A DNA stretch of 64,000 bases from CAYZED01 sp964477445 (GCA_964477445.1 CAYZED010000005.1:1-64000), one strand, 5' to 3'; shown: positions 34,133 through 41,971, numbered from the stretch's first letter. The notes: generated by a model from the sequence alone, not told the origin. Numbers and translations: made by a program.

Positions 34133-34417
34133 ATGCCTAGAGGAGACGGAACAGGCCCAATAGGAGCTGGTCCTATGACAGGAAGAAGAGTGCCTAATCG
34201 TAATGGTTACACATCTTCTGAAATTGCAAAACAAGGATTTGGAGCTGGTAGAGGAATGGGCGGATTTAATTGTAGAGGAAATAGAAAAAAATTCTGTATG
34301 ACACAGATTTCAAATGAACTTGCTATGGACGAAAAGACGATATTGGAGAACCAAGAAAATATTCTTGAAAAGCAGATTCAACAAATTAAAGAACGTTTGA
34401 AGAATTTAAACGGTTAA
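34133..34417 (+). CDS. DUF5320 protein
   Basis: A 94-residue protein starting MPRGDGTGPIGAGPMTGRR, the hallmark of the DUF5320 family, followed by a glycine/arginine-rich stretch, a pair of cysteines (FNCRGNRKKFCM) and a helical tail (EKTILENQENILEKQIQQIKERLKNL) that could form a coiled coil. In anaerobes these proteins are regularly encoded beside NifX-like, DUF134 and Mrp/MinD genes, as here, and their role is unknown. AAGGAG precedes the ATG. Transcribed from the operator-containing promoter at 34059 and ended by a terminator at 34439. Confidence 0.88.
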   Translation: MPRGDGTGPIGAGPMTGRRVPNRNGYTSSEIAKQGFGAGRGMGGFNCRGNRKKFCMTQISNELAMDEKTILENQENILEKQIQQIKERLKNLNG

Positions 34418-34438
34418 GTAATTTCTATTTTACATAAA

Positions 34439-34468
34439 GGCAGGATTCTATTTGAGGCCTGTCTTTTT
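34439..34468 (+). terminator. Terminator after the DUF5320 gene
   Basis: GGCAGG (34439-34444) pairs with CCTGTC (34458-34463) including one G-U, followed by TTTTT. The stem is short, so moderate strength. Confidence 0.65.
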
Positions 34469-34551
34469 GTATTCTTAAAAAAATGATAAAATAAATACAT
34501 TATAAATGAGAAATAAATACTTTATTAATACGTCAGAAAGGGGGAAATGAA

Positions 34552-35025
34552 TTGTCTAGACCGATAAAATGGAGAAAAGTAGAGTTTATTCCAAACGTTC
34601 AGCATTTTGTACCATCTGATGTAAAATTAAAAGATATAGAAGAAAATATTTTGAAGATTGAAGAAGTTGAGGCTATACGTTTAAAAGACTTAGAAAAACT
34701 TGAACAAGAAGAATGTGCTGTAAAAATGGAGATTTCAAGACAAACGTTTCAGAGAATTCTTAATATGGGAAGAGAAAAAATTGCTGATAGCATAATAAAC
34801 GGCAAAGCTATTCGTATTGAAGGTGGGAATTTCACGCGAAATATTTGTTTGATTAGATGTCTTAAATGCAATAAGGAATGGAAAGAGAGCTATGAAAACC
34901 TCGAAGAAATTGTTAATGGGAAGTATACTTGCCCTGATTGTCAATCGAAAAAGATCGAATGCCAGGAATTGAATGATAAGAAGTTCTGCAAAGGTAATTG
35001 TTGGAGAGGAGGGAGAACCGAGTAG
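34552..35025 (+). CDS. DUF134 DNA-binding protein with zinc-ribbon tail
   Basis: A 157-residue protein from TTG 34552 (ribosome site AAAGGGGG). The start SRPIKWRKVEFIP is the DUF134 signature. The middle is a sigma-region-4-like helix-turn-helix (VEAIRLKDLEKLEQEECAVKMEISRQTFQRILNMGREKIADSIINGKAI). The C-terminal ~50 residues carry CLKCNKEW and CPDCQSKK, a zinc ribbon, and a cysteine-rich end (CKGNC). It is paired with a second, shorter DUF134 gene 120 bases downstream. Likely a regulator of this cluster, reading metal or redox state through the cysteines; that is inference from the domain type. Confidence 0.85.
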   Translation: MSRPIKWRKVEFIPNVQHFVPSDVKLKDIEENILKIEEVEAIRLKDLEKLEQEECAVKMEISRQTFQRILNMGREKIADSIINGKAIRIEGGNFTRNICLIRCLKCNKEWKESYENLEEIVNGKYTCPDCQSKKIECQELNDKKFCKGNCWRGGRTE

Positions 35026-35065
35026 CTCACAGTTAAGGTTTATGAAAAAAAAAATTAAGACGCAA

Positions 35066-35119
35066 GTTATTGACATATGTCCAAAACGAGGTATAATTAA
35101 ATGGGCATATGTCAATAAC
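35066..35119 (+). promoter_or_regulatory. Promoter with paired operator arms, copy 2
   Basis: GTTATTGACATATG (35066-35079) and CATATGTCAATAAC (35106-35119) are perfect inverted copies, starts exactly 40 bp apart as in copy 1 at 34059. TTGACA (35070-35075) and TATAAT (35092-35097) with a 16-base spacer form a near-consensus promoter with the -10 between the arms. Confidence 0.8.
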
Positions 35120-35146
35120 CTTTTTTATCTTATAGGAGGTGTTAAA

Positions 35147-35527
35147 TTGCCAAGGCCAAGAAAATGGAGAAAAGTATGTTGTCTGCCTGAAAGTAATTTG
35201 TTTGGAACACTTAACTCATCAAATGTAAAAACTGAAATTATTAGAATGACAGTAGAGGAATACGAAACAATAAGATTAATTGATTTAATAGGCTACACTC
35301 AAGAAGAGTGTGCAGACCAAATGAATATTGCACGCACAACCGTGCAAAGAATCTATTTTGATGCAAGAAGGAAACTTTCTGACTCATTAGTTAATGGAAA
35401 AATACTAAACATTGAGGGTGGAGACTACAAACTTTGTGATGGATTAGAAAAATCATGTGATTGTGGTGGTTGTCGTAGACATAGATGTGGTAAGGATTTT
35501 GAAATAGAAGACAAAATTAACGAGTAA
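35147..35527 (+). CDS. DUF134 DNA-binding protein
   Basis: A 126-residue protein starting at TTG 35147 (TAGGAGGTG upstream); longer frames run through the promoter. PRPRKWRKVCCLPE is the family signature, then the helix-turn-helix (EYETIRLIDLIGYTQEECADQMNIARTTVQRIYFDARRKLSDSLVNGK). The tail is cysteine-rich (SCDCGGCRRHRCGKDF), a probable metal or cluster site. It heads the operon with NifX, two MinD/ferredoxin ATPases, the metallo-beta-lactamase protein, Mrp and a second NifX. The matched operators in front of this gene and the DUF5320 gene are good candidates for its binding sites. Confidence 0.87.
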   Translation: MPRPRKWRKVCCLPESNLFGTLNSSNVKTEIIRMTVEEYETIRLIDLIGYTQEECADQMNIARTTVQRIYFDARRKLSDSLVNGKILNIEGGDYKLCDGLEKSCDCGGCRRHRCGKDFEIEDKINE

Positions 35528-35590
35528 TACAATGATGTGAAATATGTCCATAACAATGAACCAATATTGATTTCAGAAGGAGAAAAAACA

Positions 35591-35959
35591 ATGAAAATAG
35601 CAATGCCAGTAGATGATAAATCAATGGAAACAACTATATGTATTTCTTTTGGGAGAACCCCTTATTTCCTAATATATGATACTGAATCAAAAGAAAGTGT
35701 TTTTTTAGATAACAGTGCAGCGGCTAGCCAGGGTGGCGCTGGTATTAAGGCGGCACAGAGTATAGTTGATAATAGTGTTAGCGTTTTAATTACTCCACGA
35801 TGTGGAGAAAATGCAGCGGCTGTAATTTATGAGGCGAAAATAAAAATATATAAGACTAAAAATAATTCAATTATTGATAATATTAATGCTCTAAATAATG
35901 GGGAATTATCTTTGCTTGAAGATATTCATGCTGGGTTTCATAATCATGGGGAAAAATAA
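35591..35959 (+). CDS. NifX/NifB-like (dinitrogenase Fe-Mo cofactor family) protein
   Basis: A 122-residue single-domain protein (MKIAMPVDDKSMETTICISFGRTPYFLIYD, then GGAGIKAAQSIVDNSVSVLITPRCGENAA). The fold is that of NifX, the C-terminal NifB domain and the orange protein ORP, which hold metal-sulfur clusters. One cysteine (TPRCGENA) sits at the loop where relatives bind metal. ATG 35591 has GAAGGAG before it. The MinD-like gene starts one base after the stop codon, so they are translated together. No nitrogenase genes are present, so a role in nitrogen fixation is not indicated. Confidence 0.87.
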   Translation: MKIAMPVDDKSMETTICISFGRTPYFLIYDTESKESVFLDNSAAASQGGAGIKAAQSIVDNSVSVLITPRCGENAAAVIYEAKIKIYKTKNNSIIDNINALNNGELSLLEDIHAGFHNHGEK

Positions 35960-35960
35960 T

Positions 35961-36800
35961 ATGAAAATAGCCGTTTTAAGTGGCAAGGGTGGCACAGGAA
36001 AAACACTTGTATCTGTTAATTTAGCGGCAGTAGCACCAACGTCCATTTATATAGATTGCGATGTTGAAGAACCAAATGGGCATCTTTTTTTAAAACCGAT
36101 AAATATTCATTCTGAAAAAATCACAATTAATATCCCTATAGTAGACGAAAACTTATGTAATGGTTGCCGTAAATGCGTTGAGTTTTGTAGATTTAATGCA
36201 TTAGCCTATATTAATAATAGGCTTTTAATATTTGATGAAATATGTCATTCATGCGGAGGATGCATATTGTTTTGTCCAGAAAAAGCTTTGTCTGAAAAAG
36301 AAAAAGTTATTGGAGAAGTTCAAACAGGTGTATCTGAAAATGTAACTGTTATTTCAGGAATGTTAAATACTGGTGAGGCTTCAGGAATACCGATTATAAA
36401 AAGAATTTTAAGTAGTAGCAAAAAAAACAAAGAAATAACGTTTATTGATTGCCCTCCTGGAAGTGCGTGTATAGTAATGGAATGCATTAAGGATGCTGAC
36501 TATTGTATTTTGGTCGCAGAGCCAACTTTGTTTGGTGTTCATAATTTAAATATGGTATATGAACTTGTTAAGCTTTTTAATAAACCACATGGAGCTGTAC
36601 TTAATAAGTGCCTAGAGGGGGAAAATCCAGCTGAAAAGTTTTGTAATGAAAAAGGTATTGAAATTATAGGTAGAATTAATTTTGACAAAGACCTTGGAAC
36701 ATTGAATTCAAATGCACTGATTGTAGCAAGAGAAAAAGAAGTTTATAGAAGTTTGTTTTCTTCTATACTTCATGCTGTAACTGATATGAATTTAGTATAA
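35961..36800 (+). CDS. MinD/Mrp-type P-loop ATPase with inserted 2x[4Fe-4S] ferredoxin domain
   Basis: A 279-residue protein: deviant Walker A AVLSGKGGTGKT at the N-terminus, DCDVEEPNGHLF, then a ferredoxin insertion with two cluster motifs (CNGCRKCVEFCRFNAL and CHSCGGCILFCPEKAL), and Walker B FIDCPPGSAC. This is the architecture of the paired ATPases in orange-protein (ORP) clusters and in cluster-assembly loci of anaerobes. The next gene encodes a close relative. ATG 35961 is chosen over upstream in-frame starts inside nifX. Likely role: ATP-driven handling of a metal-sulfur cluster together with NifX and Mrp. Confidence 0.88.
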   Translation: MKIAVLSGKGGTGKTLVSVNLAAVAPTSIYIDCDVEEPNGHLFLKPINIHSEKITINIPIVDENLCNGCRKCVEFCRFNALAYINNRLLIFDEICHSCGGCILFCPEKALSEKEKVIGEVQTGVSENVTVISGMLNTGEASGIPIIKRILSSSKKNKEITFIDCPPGSACIVMECIKDADYCILVAEPTLFGVHNLNMVYELVKLFNKPHGAVLNKCLEGENPAEKFCNEKGIEIIGRINFDKDLGTLNSNALIVAREKEVYRSLFSSILHAVTDMNLV

Positions 36801-36837
36801 CAAATATAGTTTGTTTTATAATAGATTTATTGAAAAA

Positions 36838-36856
36838 GTTAAACGCAAATTAGTAT
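36838..36856. repeat. 19-bp exact copy of a sequence near 14075
   Basis: GTTAAACGCAAATTAGTAT here matches 14075-14093 exactly. It lies in the 68-base gap between the two MinD-like genes, just before the ribosome site of the second. Confidence 0.6.
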
Positions 36857-36868
36857 GGGAGGGAAGAT

Positions 36869-37735
36869 ATGCAGCAACTATTAATCCTTAGTGGCAAAGG
36901 TGGAACTGGAAAAACTACGATTGCAAGCGCTTTTATAAAGCTATCAGAAGCAAAAGCTTATGCAGATTGTGATGTTGATGCACCTAACTTGCACTTATTG
37001 ATGAGCCAGTCGTCAGAAGCAAAACATACAGACTTTTATGGATTGCCAAAGGCTGAAATCGATACGTATCTATGTGTCCAGTGCGATTTGTGCAGAATTA
37101 ATTGTCGTTTTAATGCGATTTTCCTAGACGTTGATTATAAAGTTGATTATTTTGCTTGTGAGGGATGTGGAGTATGTGAAGCTGCTTGTCCTTCAGGTGC
37201 CATAGTAATGAAAGAAACAAAAGCAGGAGATTTAATGCTTTATTCAAATGATGTGGTATTTTCAACAGCACAACTTAAGATGGGCAGCGGGACATCAGGT
37301 ATGCTAGTAACTGAAGTTAAAAAACAATTGAAGTCAACATCAATAAAAACTGATTTGGCAATTATTGATGGCTCGCCAGGGATAGGCTGTCCAGTAATTG
37401 CATCTTTAAGTGGTGTGGATATGGTTTTGATAGTCACTGAGCCTTCTATATCTGGAATTAGCGATATGGAACGAATAATAAAAACTGCATATAAATTCCA
37501 AACAAAAATTGCGATTTGTGTTAATAAATATGATACCAATATAGAAAACACTGAGATCATTGAGTTGTTTTGTATGAATAATAAGCTTAAATATGTAGGT
37601 CGAATACCATTTGACCCGAATGCCGTAAAAGCTATAAATGAAAGTAAAAGTATTGTAGATATTGATTGTGTGGCAGGAAGTGCCACTAGAGAAATTTACA
37701 ATAAAACAATGGAAATACTGCTTGAGGAAAGTTAG
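36869..37735 (+). CDS. MinD/Mrp-type P-loop ATPase with inserted ferredoxin domain, second copy
   Basis: A 288-residue homologue of the preceding gene: LILSGKGGTGKTTIAS, DCDVDAPNLHLLM, ferredoxin motifs CVQCDLCRINCRFNAI and CEGCGVCEAACPSGAI, and the Walker B region AIIDGSPGIGCPVIA. The two proteins differ enough to suggest a heterodimer, as proposed for the ORP-cluster ATPases. GGGAGGG precedes the ATG. It is separated from its partner by 68 bases that include the 19-bp repeat, and followed 12 bases later by the metallo-beta-lactamase gene. Confidence 0.9.
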   Translation: MQQLLILSGKGGTGKTTIASAFIKLSEAKAYADCDVDAPNLHLLMSQSSEAKHTDFYGLPKAEIDTYLCVQCDLCRINCRFNAIFLDVDYKVDYFACEGCGVCEAACPSGAIVMKETKAGDLMLYSNDVVFSTAQLKMGSGTSGMLVTEVKKQLKSTSIKTDLAIIDGSPGIGCPVIASLSGVDMVLIVTEPSISGISDMERIIKTAYKFQTKIAICVNKYDTNIENTEIIELFCMNNKLKYVGRIPFDPNAVKAINESKSIVDIDCVAGSATREIYNKTMEILLEES

Positions 37736-37747
37736 GGACTTGATAAT

Positions 37748-38572
37748 ATGATTATAAAAACTCTGATTGAAAACACATCGCTTTCAGAAAACTATGCTAG
37801 CGAACACGGGCTCAGTTTATATATAGAGACAAAGAATCATAAGCTCTTATTTGACACTGGTGCAAGTTCGTTATTTCTTGAAAATGCAAAAAAAATGGGC
37901 GTTAATATTTCAGAAATTGATTTAGTAGTTATCTCACACGGACATTATGATCATGGAGGAGGACTTAAAGAATTTTTGAAGTTGAATTCTATAGCAGAGA
38001 TATTTATTAACCAAAAAGCTTTTGATAAACATATAGCAAATAGACCAGGTGGAGAGAAAGCATATATAGGGCTAGACCGGGGATTGTTATCCTGTGATCG
38101 TTTCGTTTTTGTTGGAGATAGTATTGTTATAGACAATGAGTTGCAGTTAATCTCCAATGTTAAAGGGGACAAACTTATTTCGCTTGGGAATCAAGATTTA
38201 TTTATGGAGAGTGAGGTAGGATTGGTTAAGGATAATTTTGAACATGAACAAAATCTTATCATAAAAGAAGATGCCAAAACAGTATTAGTTGCAGGATGTG
38301 CTCATAACGGAATTGTTAACATAATTGAGTATATAGTTGCTACAGAGAATATTCAAATTAGTCATGTTATTGGAGGATTTCACTTGTACAATCGGTTAAC
38401 GAAGAAAAGTGAAGCGTCGGAATTGATAAGTCAATTAGGAGATTACTTAAAAAATACAAGTTTTAAATATTATACTTGTCATTGTACAGGCATTGAATCG
38501 TATAAACGTTTAAAAGAAATTATGGAAGAAAAAATTCAATATTTATCAACGGGTAGTCAAATAACAATTTAG
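37748..38572 (+). CDS. Metallo-beta-lactamase-fold hydrolase
   Basis: A 274-residue protein with the metal motif SHGHYDHGGG (H-x-H-x-D-H), an N-terminal strand LLFDTGAS, later metal ligands GCAHNGIVN and IGGFHLY, and a closing YTCHCTG histidine. It belongs to the group annotated as 7,8-dihydropterin-6-methyl-4-(beta-D-ribofuranosyl)-aminobenzene-5'-phosphate synthase-like proteins, seen in ORP-type clusters. Its real substrate is not known. Starts 12 bases after the second MinD-like gene; Mrp follows 22 bases later. Confidence 0.87.
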   Translation: MIIKTLIENTSLSENYASEHGLSLYIETKNHKLLFDTGASSLFLENAKKMGVNISEIDLVVISHGHYDHGGGLKEFLKLNSIAEIFINQKAFDKHIANRPGGEKAYIGLDRGLLSCDRFVFVGDSIVIDNELQLISNVKGDKLISLGNQDLFMESEVGLVKDNFEHEQNLIIKEDAKTVLVAGCAHNGIVNIIEYIVATENIQISHVIGGFHLYNRLTKKSEASELISQLGDYLKNTSFKYYTCHCTGIESYKRLKEIMEEKIQYLSTGSQITI

Positions 38573-38594
38573 ATAAAAATTAGGAGGAAATTAA

Positions 38595-39437
38595 ATGAGT
38601 GAAAATTGTAATCAGACTTGTGGCACATGTAGTGATGACTGTAATGAAAGGAAAGAACCTAAAAATGATTTTTCCGAAAAGTTACATGAGCTCAGCAGGG
38701 TAAAAAAAGTGATTGGCATTGTCAGTGGTAAAGGGGGAGTTGGTAAATCTATAGTAACATCGATGCTTGCAGTAACTATGAAGAGAAGAGGCTATAAAAC
38801 CGCAATCCTTGATGCTGATATAACAGGGCCGTCTATACCAAGGGCTTTTGGTATAAAAGAAAAAGTGAGAGGAAGTGAATTAGGCCTATATCCCATTAGA
38901 AGTAAAACCGGTATTGATATTATGTCAATAAATTTGATGCTTGAAAATGATACGGATCCTGTTATTTGGAGAGGACCAATCATAGCAAATACAGTAAAGC
39001 AGTTTTGGAAAGACGTAATTTGGAGTAATATTGACTTTATGTTTATAGATATGCCGCCAGGCACTGGCGATGTTCCGCTTACGGTGTTTCAATCTGTAGC
39101 TGTTGATGGAATAATTATAGTAACTTCTCCACAAGAACTTGTTTCTATGATAGTCGCCAAAGCGCTAAATATGGCTAAATCAATGAATATACCTATAATA
39201 GGAATCGTTGAAAACATGTCATATTTTAAATGTCCTGATTGTGATATGGAACATAAAGTATTTGGGAACAGTAATATAGAGGAATTTGCAAAGCAACACA
39301 GCATTGATGTACTTGCAAAGGTTCCGATTAATCCAAAAATTGCGGCAGCTTGTGATAAAGGAATGATTGAACTTTTTGATGGTGATTGGTTAGATAACAC
39401 AGCAAAAAAACTTGAAGAGTTGATAGAAAATATTTAG
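38595..39437 (+). CDS. mrp: Mrp/NBP35 iron-sulfur carrier ATPase
   Basis: A 280-residue protein. The N-terminus is cysteine-rich (CNQTCGTCSDDCNE), then the deviant Walker A GIVSGKGGVGKS, DADITGPSIPRAFG, IDMPPGTGDVPLTVFQS (Walker B) and the CxxC motif FKCPDCD that holds a bridging [4Fe-4S] cluster between the two subunits. Mrp/NBP35 proteins carry clusters to target proteins. In some anaerobes the same ATPase is fused to an ORP domain; here the NifX-like partner is a separate gene 29 bases downstream. AGGAGG precedes the ATG. Confidence 0.93.
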   Translation: MSENCNQTCGTCSDDCNERKEPKNDFSEKLHELSRVKKVIGIVSGKGGVGKSIVTSMLAVTMKRRGYKTAILDADITGPSIPRAFGIKEKVRGSELGLYPIRSKTGIDIMSINLMLENDTDPVIWRGPIIANTVKQFWKDVIWSNIDFMFIDMPPGTGDVPLTVFQSVAVDGIIIVTSPQELVSMIVAKALNMAKSMNIPIIGIVENMSYFKCPDCDMEHKVFGNSNIEEFAKQHSIDVLAKVPINPKIAAACDKGMIELFDGDWLDNTAKKLEELIENI

Positions 39438-39466
39438 AACAAAAAAAGAAGAGGAGACTACTTATT

Positions 39467-39829
39467 ATGAAAATTGCAGTTGCAAGCGAAGGGAAAATGG
39501 TCACGGGACATTTTGGTCATTGTGAGAATTTTAATATTTTTGATGTAGAAGATAATAAAATTGTAAAAATCAACTCTATCCCAAATCCGGGGCATAAACC
39601 TGGATTCTTACCAAACTTTTTAAATGAGATGGGTGTAAATGTTATAATTTCAGGCGGCATGGGTGGTGGAGCCGTGGAGATTTTTAACGAAAAGGGAATA
39701 GAAGTTGTCACAGGCGCGAGTGGTGGGGCTGAAGAAAACACTAAAATGTATCTTGAAGGAAAGTTAAAATCAACTGGAAGTGTTTGTCATGAACATGAAC
39801 AAAGTGATAGTTGTGGAGAGCATAAATGA
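39467..39829 (+). CDS. NifX/ORP-like cluster-binding protein, second copy
   Basis: A 120-residue NifX-fold protein (KIAVASEGKMVTGHFGHCENFNIFDV, GVNVIISGGMGGGAVEIF). The tail is rich in Cys, His and Glu (VCHEHEQSDSCGEH), a likely metal site absent from the first copy at 35591. GHFGHCE and the GGMGGGA loop agree with the ORP/NifX pocket. Its last four bases overlap the flavin reductase start (ATGA), so the two are translationally coupled. Confidence 0.88.
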   Translation: MKIAVASEGKMVTGHFGHCENFNIFDVEDNKIVKINSIPNPGHKPGFLPNFLNEMGVNVIISGGMGGGAVEIFNEKGIEVVTGASGGAEENTKMYLEGKLKSTGSVCHEHEQSDSCGEHK

Positions 39830-40317
39830 ATAAAAAAGAAGTAAAAATTAGTCCGTGTATGGAACCATTACCCCAGATTCTAGTTTCCTGCAGAGGCTTG
39901 GATGGAAAGAATAATGCACTTGCAGTAGCTTATTGCTGTAATTGCAGTTATGATCCGCCGATGTTGATGGTTGGAATTGTACCGTCGAGGCACTCATACA
40001 AAATGATTAAAGAATCAGAGTGCTTTGTGGTTAATCTTGTTAGCAAAGATTACAAGGATGTCTTTGAATATCTCGGAAGTCATAGCGGTAGAGATGAAGA
40101 CAAACTATCAAAAATGAATGTTAGTTTAAGCGATGGAATTAAGGTGAATGCGCCTATTTTATCTGATTGCCCAGTAAATATTGAATGCAGAGTGGTAGAT
40201 TCGATTTTAACAGGATCACATGAAATGTTTGTTGGGAAAATTGAATATGTACACGCAGATTCGAAACTAGTTACTGATGAAGGAGAAATAGACAGTTTAT
40301 CTCTATCTCTTCTTTAA
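39826..40317 (+). CDS. Flavin reductase-like FMN-binding protein
   Basis: A 163-residue split-barrel flavoprotein: LPQILVSCRGLDGKNNALAVAYCCNCSYDPPMLMVGI, then FVVNLVSKDYKD and a typical GSHEMFVGKIEYVHAD. Related proteins (flavoredoxin type) pass electrons from NAD(P)H or ferredoxin to acceptors through FMN. Last gene of the DUF134-NifX-ATPase operon; it may reduce the cluster carried by NifX or Mrp, which is inference from position. Several cysteines (SCRG, YCCNCSY) lie near the flavin site. Confidence 0.85.
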   Translation: MNKKEVKISPCMEPLPQILVSCRGLDGKNNALAVAYCCNCSYDPPMLMVGIVPSRHSYKMIKESECFVVNLVSKDYKDVFEYLGSHSGRDEDKLSKMNVSLSDGIKVNAPILSDCPVNIECRVVDSILTGSHEMFVGKIEYVHADSKLVTDEGEIDSLSLSLL

Positions 40318-40351
40318 ATATGACTCACTCCAAAAAAATATTATTTACATA

Positions 40352-40380
40352 CTTGCACATGATACCGTATGGGGGTATAA
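40352..40380 (+). promoter_or_regulatory. Promoter with CsoR/CstR-like operator
   Basis: TTGCAC (40353-40358), about 17 bases, TATAAT (40376-40381). The spacer holds ATACCGTATGGGGGTAT (40362-40378), close to the ATACC-x-x-x-GGGTAT palindrome bound by CsoR/CstR-type repressors. No such regulator is encoded in the window. Confidence 0.5.
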
Positions 40381-40414
40381 TTTAATTAGTAAATAAATAT
40401 AGGAGGTCGTAAAA

Positions 40415-40615
40415 ATGAAAAATATGGGTAATGTTGACAGAATCATTAGAGTTATTATTGGTCTTGGATTGTTGAGCTTATTGTTATTTGTTCCTGGTAA
40501 TTTGAAGTATTTAGGCCTTATTGGATTGATTCCGCTTATCACAGCAGCAGTAGGTATATGCCCTTTATATATGATATTTGGTATTAAAACATGTAAATCA
40601 TGTAATAAAGAATGA
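40415..40615 (+). CDS. DUF2892 small membrane protein
   Basis: A 66-residue protein (NVDRIIRVIIGLGLLSLLLF then GLIGLIPLITAAVGICPLYMIFGI) with two membrane helices and the conserved GICP-x-Y motif of DUF2892 (inner-membrane YgaP-like tail). The C-terminus has a CKSC pair. Such proteins accompany rhodaneses and are often under persulfide- or metal-sensing CsoR-family control, which fits the operator in its promoter. Single-gene unit with a terminator at 40659. Confidence 0.88.
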   Translation: MKNMGNVDRIIRVIIGLGLLSLLLFVPGNLKYLGLIGLIPLITAAVGICPLYMIFGIKTCKSCNKE

Positions 40616-40658
40616 TTTATTATTTAGAGTTAATACTTTAATTACGTAATTAATCTAA

Positions 40659-40700
40659 CAAGCTTGTGAAGATATAAATATCTTTTCAAGCTTGATTTTT
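40659..40700 (+). terminator. Long-stem terminator after DUF2892 gene
   Basis: CAAGCTTG (40659-40666) pairs with CAAGCTTG (40687-40694, self-complementary), with an inner AAGATA/TATCTT stem, followed by ATTTTT. Confidence 0.85.
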
Positions 40701-40775
40701 AAGTATTTGCATATTGTTAAGGAATAGAAAAAAGTTTGTGTTGGTGTATAATCACATAAAAAAGCGAGGTATGAT

Positions 40776-41165
40776 ATGCAAGAAAAAATACTAACAATGA
40801 GTTTGCTAAAAGAAGAATATGGTGTCTGTAGACTAGAAAACGACGATTCGATTCCAGCGTGGGCTATTAAAGGCAACTTTTTCTCGATCACAAAAACGAG
40901 TGATGAATTATCAATTGTTTGTTTACAGGAGAATATACCTAATGATATAAAATGCGAAAAAGACTGGAGAGTCCTTAAGGTCGAGGGTCCGCTGGACTTT
41001 TCATTAGTTGGGATACTTTCCTCAATCAGTTCGGTTCTGGCATTAAAAAAAATAAGTATATTTGCCATTTCAACTTACGACACTGATTATATCCTTGTCA
41101 AAGAAACGTTTCTTGAAAAAGCTGTTTTGTCTCTTAGAGAAGCGGGGTATAATGTTGTTGTATAA
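40776..41165 (+). CDS. ACT-domain protein
   Basis: A 129-residue protein of the double-ACT type (N-terminal LEEYGVCRLEND-like strand with IPAWAIKGNFFSITKTSDELSIVC, C-terminal VEGPLDFSLVGILSSISSVLALKKISIFAISTYDTDYILV). The second half carries the clear ACT signature. Stand-alone members of this group bind small ligands, usually amino acids, and act as sensors; partners here are not evident. GCGAGG precedes the ATG. A 10-N gap follows the stop codon by five bases and does not affect the gene. Confidence 0.85.
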   Translation: MQEKILTMSLLKEEYGVCRLENDDSIPAWAIKGNFFSITKTSDELSIVCLQENIPNDIKCEKDWRVLKVEGPLDFSLVGILSSISSVLALKKISIFAISTYDTDYILVKETFLEKAVLSLREAGYNVVV

Positions 41166-41170
41166 AATTA

Positions 41171-41180
41171 NNNNNNNNNN
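41171..41180. other. Assembly gap (10 N)
   Basis: Ten unknown bases between the ACT gene and the convergent regulator gene. True length is unknown; sequence such as a terminator may be missing here. Confidence 0.9.
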
Positions 41181-41196
41181 TTTTCAGTGTAAACTC

Positions 41197-41865
41197 TTAC
41201 TTACTAATTTTATTTAAATACCTATAAATGCTGGCGTCTGAACAATTTAGCTTTAAAGCTACTTGGCTCACGGCGCCTTTTATTAGGAAAACACCTTTCT
41301 TGTTCAAAACATCCACTACATGTAGTTTTTCTTCTTTGCTAAGATTACTTGTGTTAATTTCAGAACCTAGGAAAGAGCTCTCTAGCACTGCATCGGTTAG
41401 TTCAGAAACAGATCCCGTGAAGTTTTCGGAGATATCTAAAAGATTATTAGAAGGGTCAAAATTATAGTTTTCATCAACGACACGGTCAGGATGACATAGT
41501 CTCAAAATCTCCTTGCTCATATGCAAATAGCGAGAACTGTCAAAATTTATACAAAGCATTCCAAGAAGTTCGTTTTTTTCTTTAATAAAAAAGGTGGAAG
41601 ATCGCATGATTTTGTTGTCTTTTGTCATACTGTTGTAATTAACTTGATAGTCAGATCTTTGATAAACTTTGTTCTTTATCATTTCTAAAGACAAATCGCT
41701 TACCGGTGACCCCACATTTCTACCACTAATATGATTATTTACAATTGCTAGAATGCTTGGGGAGTCTGTTTTAGCATCCTGTAAAACAATTTCATAATCT
41801 GGACCAAGGAAATATCCTAAAAATTCAATTATCTTGAAATAAGATTCTAAAATATTCGATTTCAT
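41197..41865 (-). CDS. YheO/DauR-like PAS-HTH transcriptional regulator
   Basis: A 222-residue regulator: N-terminal YheO-type PAS domain (FLGYFLGPDYEIVLQDAKTDSPSILAIVNNHISGRNVGSPVSD, RSSTFFIKEKNELLGMLCINFD) and a C-terminal helix-turn-helix (KGAVSQVALKLNCSDASIYRYLNKI). The family includes DauR, which represses D-arginine catabolism. It diverges from tryptophanase across a 274-base AT-rich gap that contains a perfect palindrome, so tryptophanase is the likely target. GGAGGC (minus strand) precedes the ATG. Confidence 0.87.
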   Translation of the reverse strand: MKSNILESYFKIIEFLGYFLGPDYEIVLQDAKTDSPSILAIVNNHISGRNVGSPVSDLSLEMIKNKVYQRSDYQVNYNSMTKDNKIMRSSTFFIKEKNELLGMLCINFDSSRYLHMSKEILRLCHPDRVVDENYNFDPSNNLLDISENFTGSVSELTDAVLESSFLGSEINTSNLSKEEKLHVVDVLNKKGVFLIKGAVSQVALKLNCSDASIYRYLNKISK

Positions 41866-41971
41866 ATTGCCTCCGAAATATAATAATAGATTTCTTAAAC
41901 ATTATACATTTTTCAAATAAAACTAACAATATTAATAAAAATTTATTACTAAAGCAGAAATGATGATCGAA

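Noticed and set aside
35591..39829. Nitrogen fixation genes because of NifX-like proteins
   Set aside because: No nifHDK, nifB radical SAM or nifEN sequence is present; the context is that of ORP/Mrp clusters.
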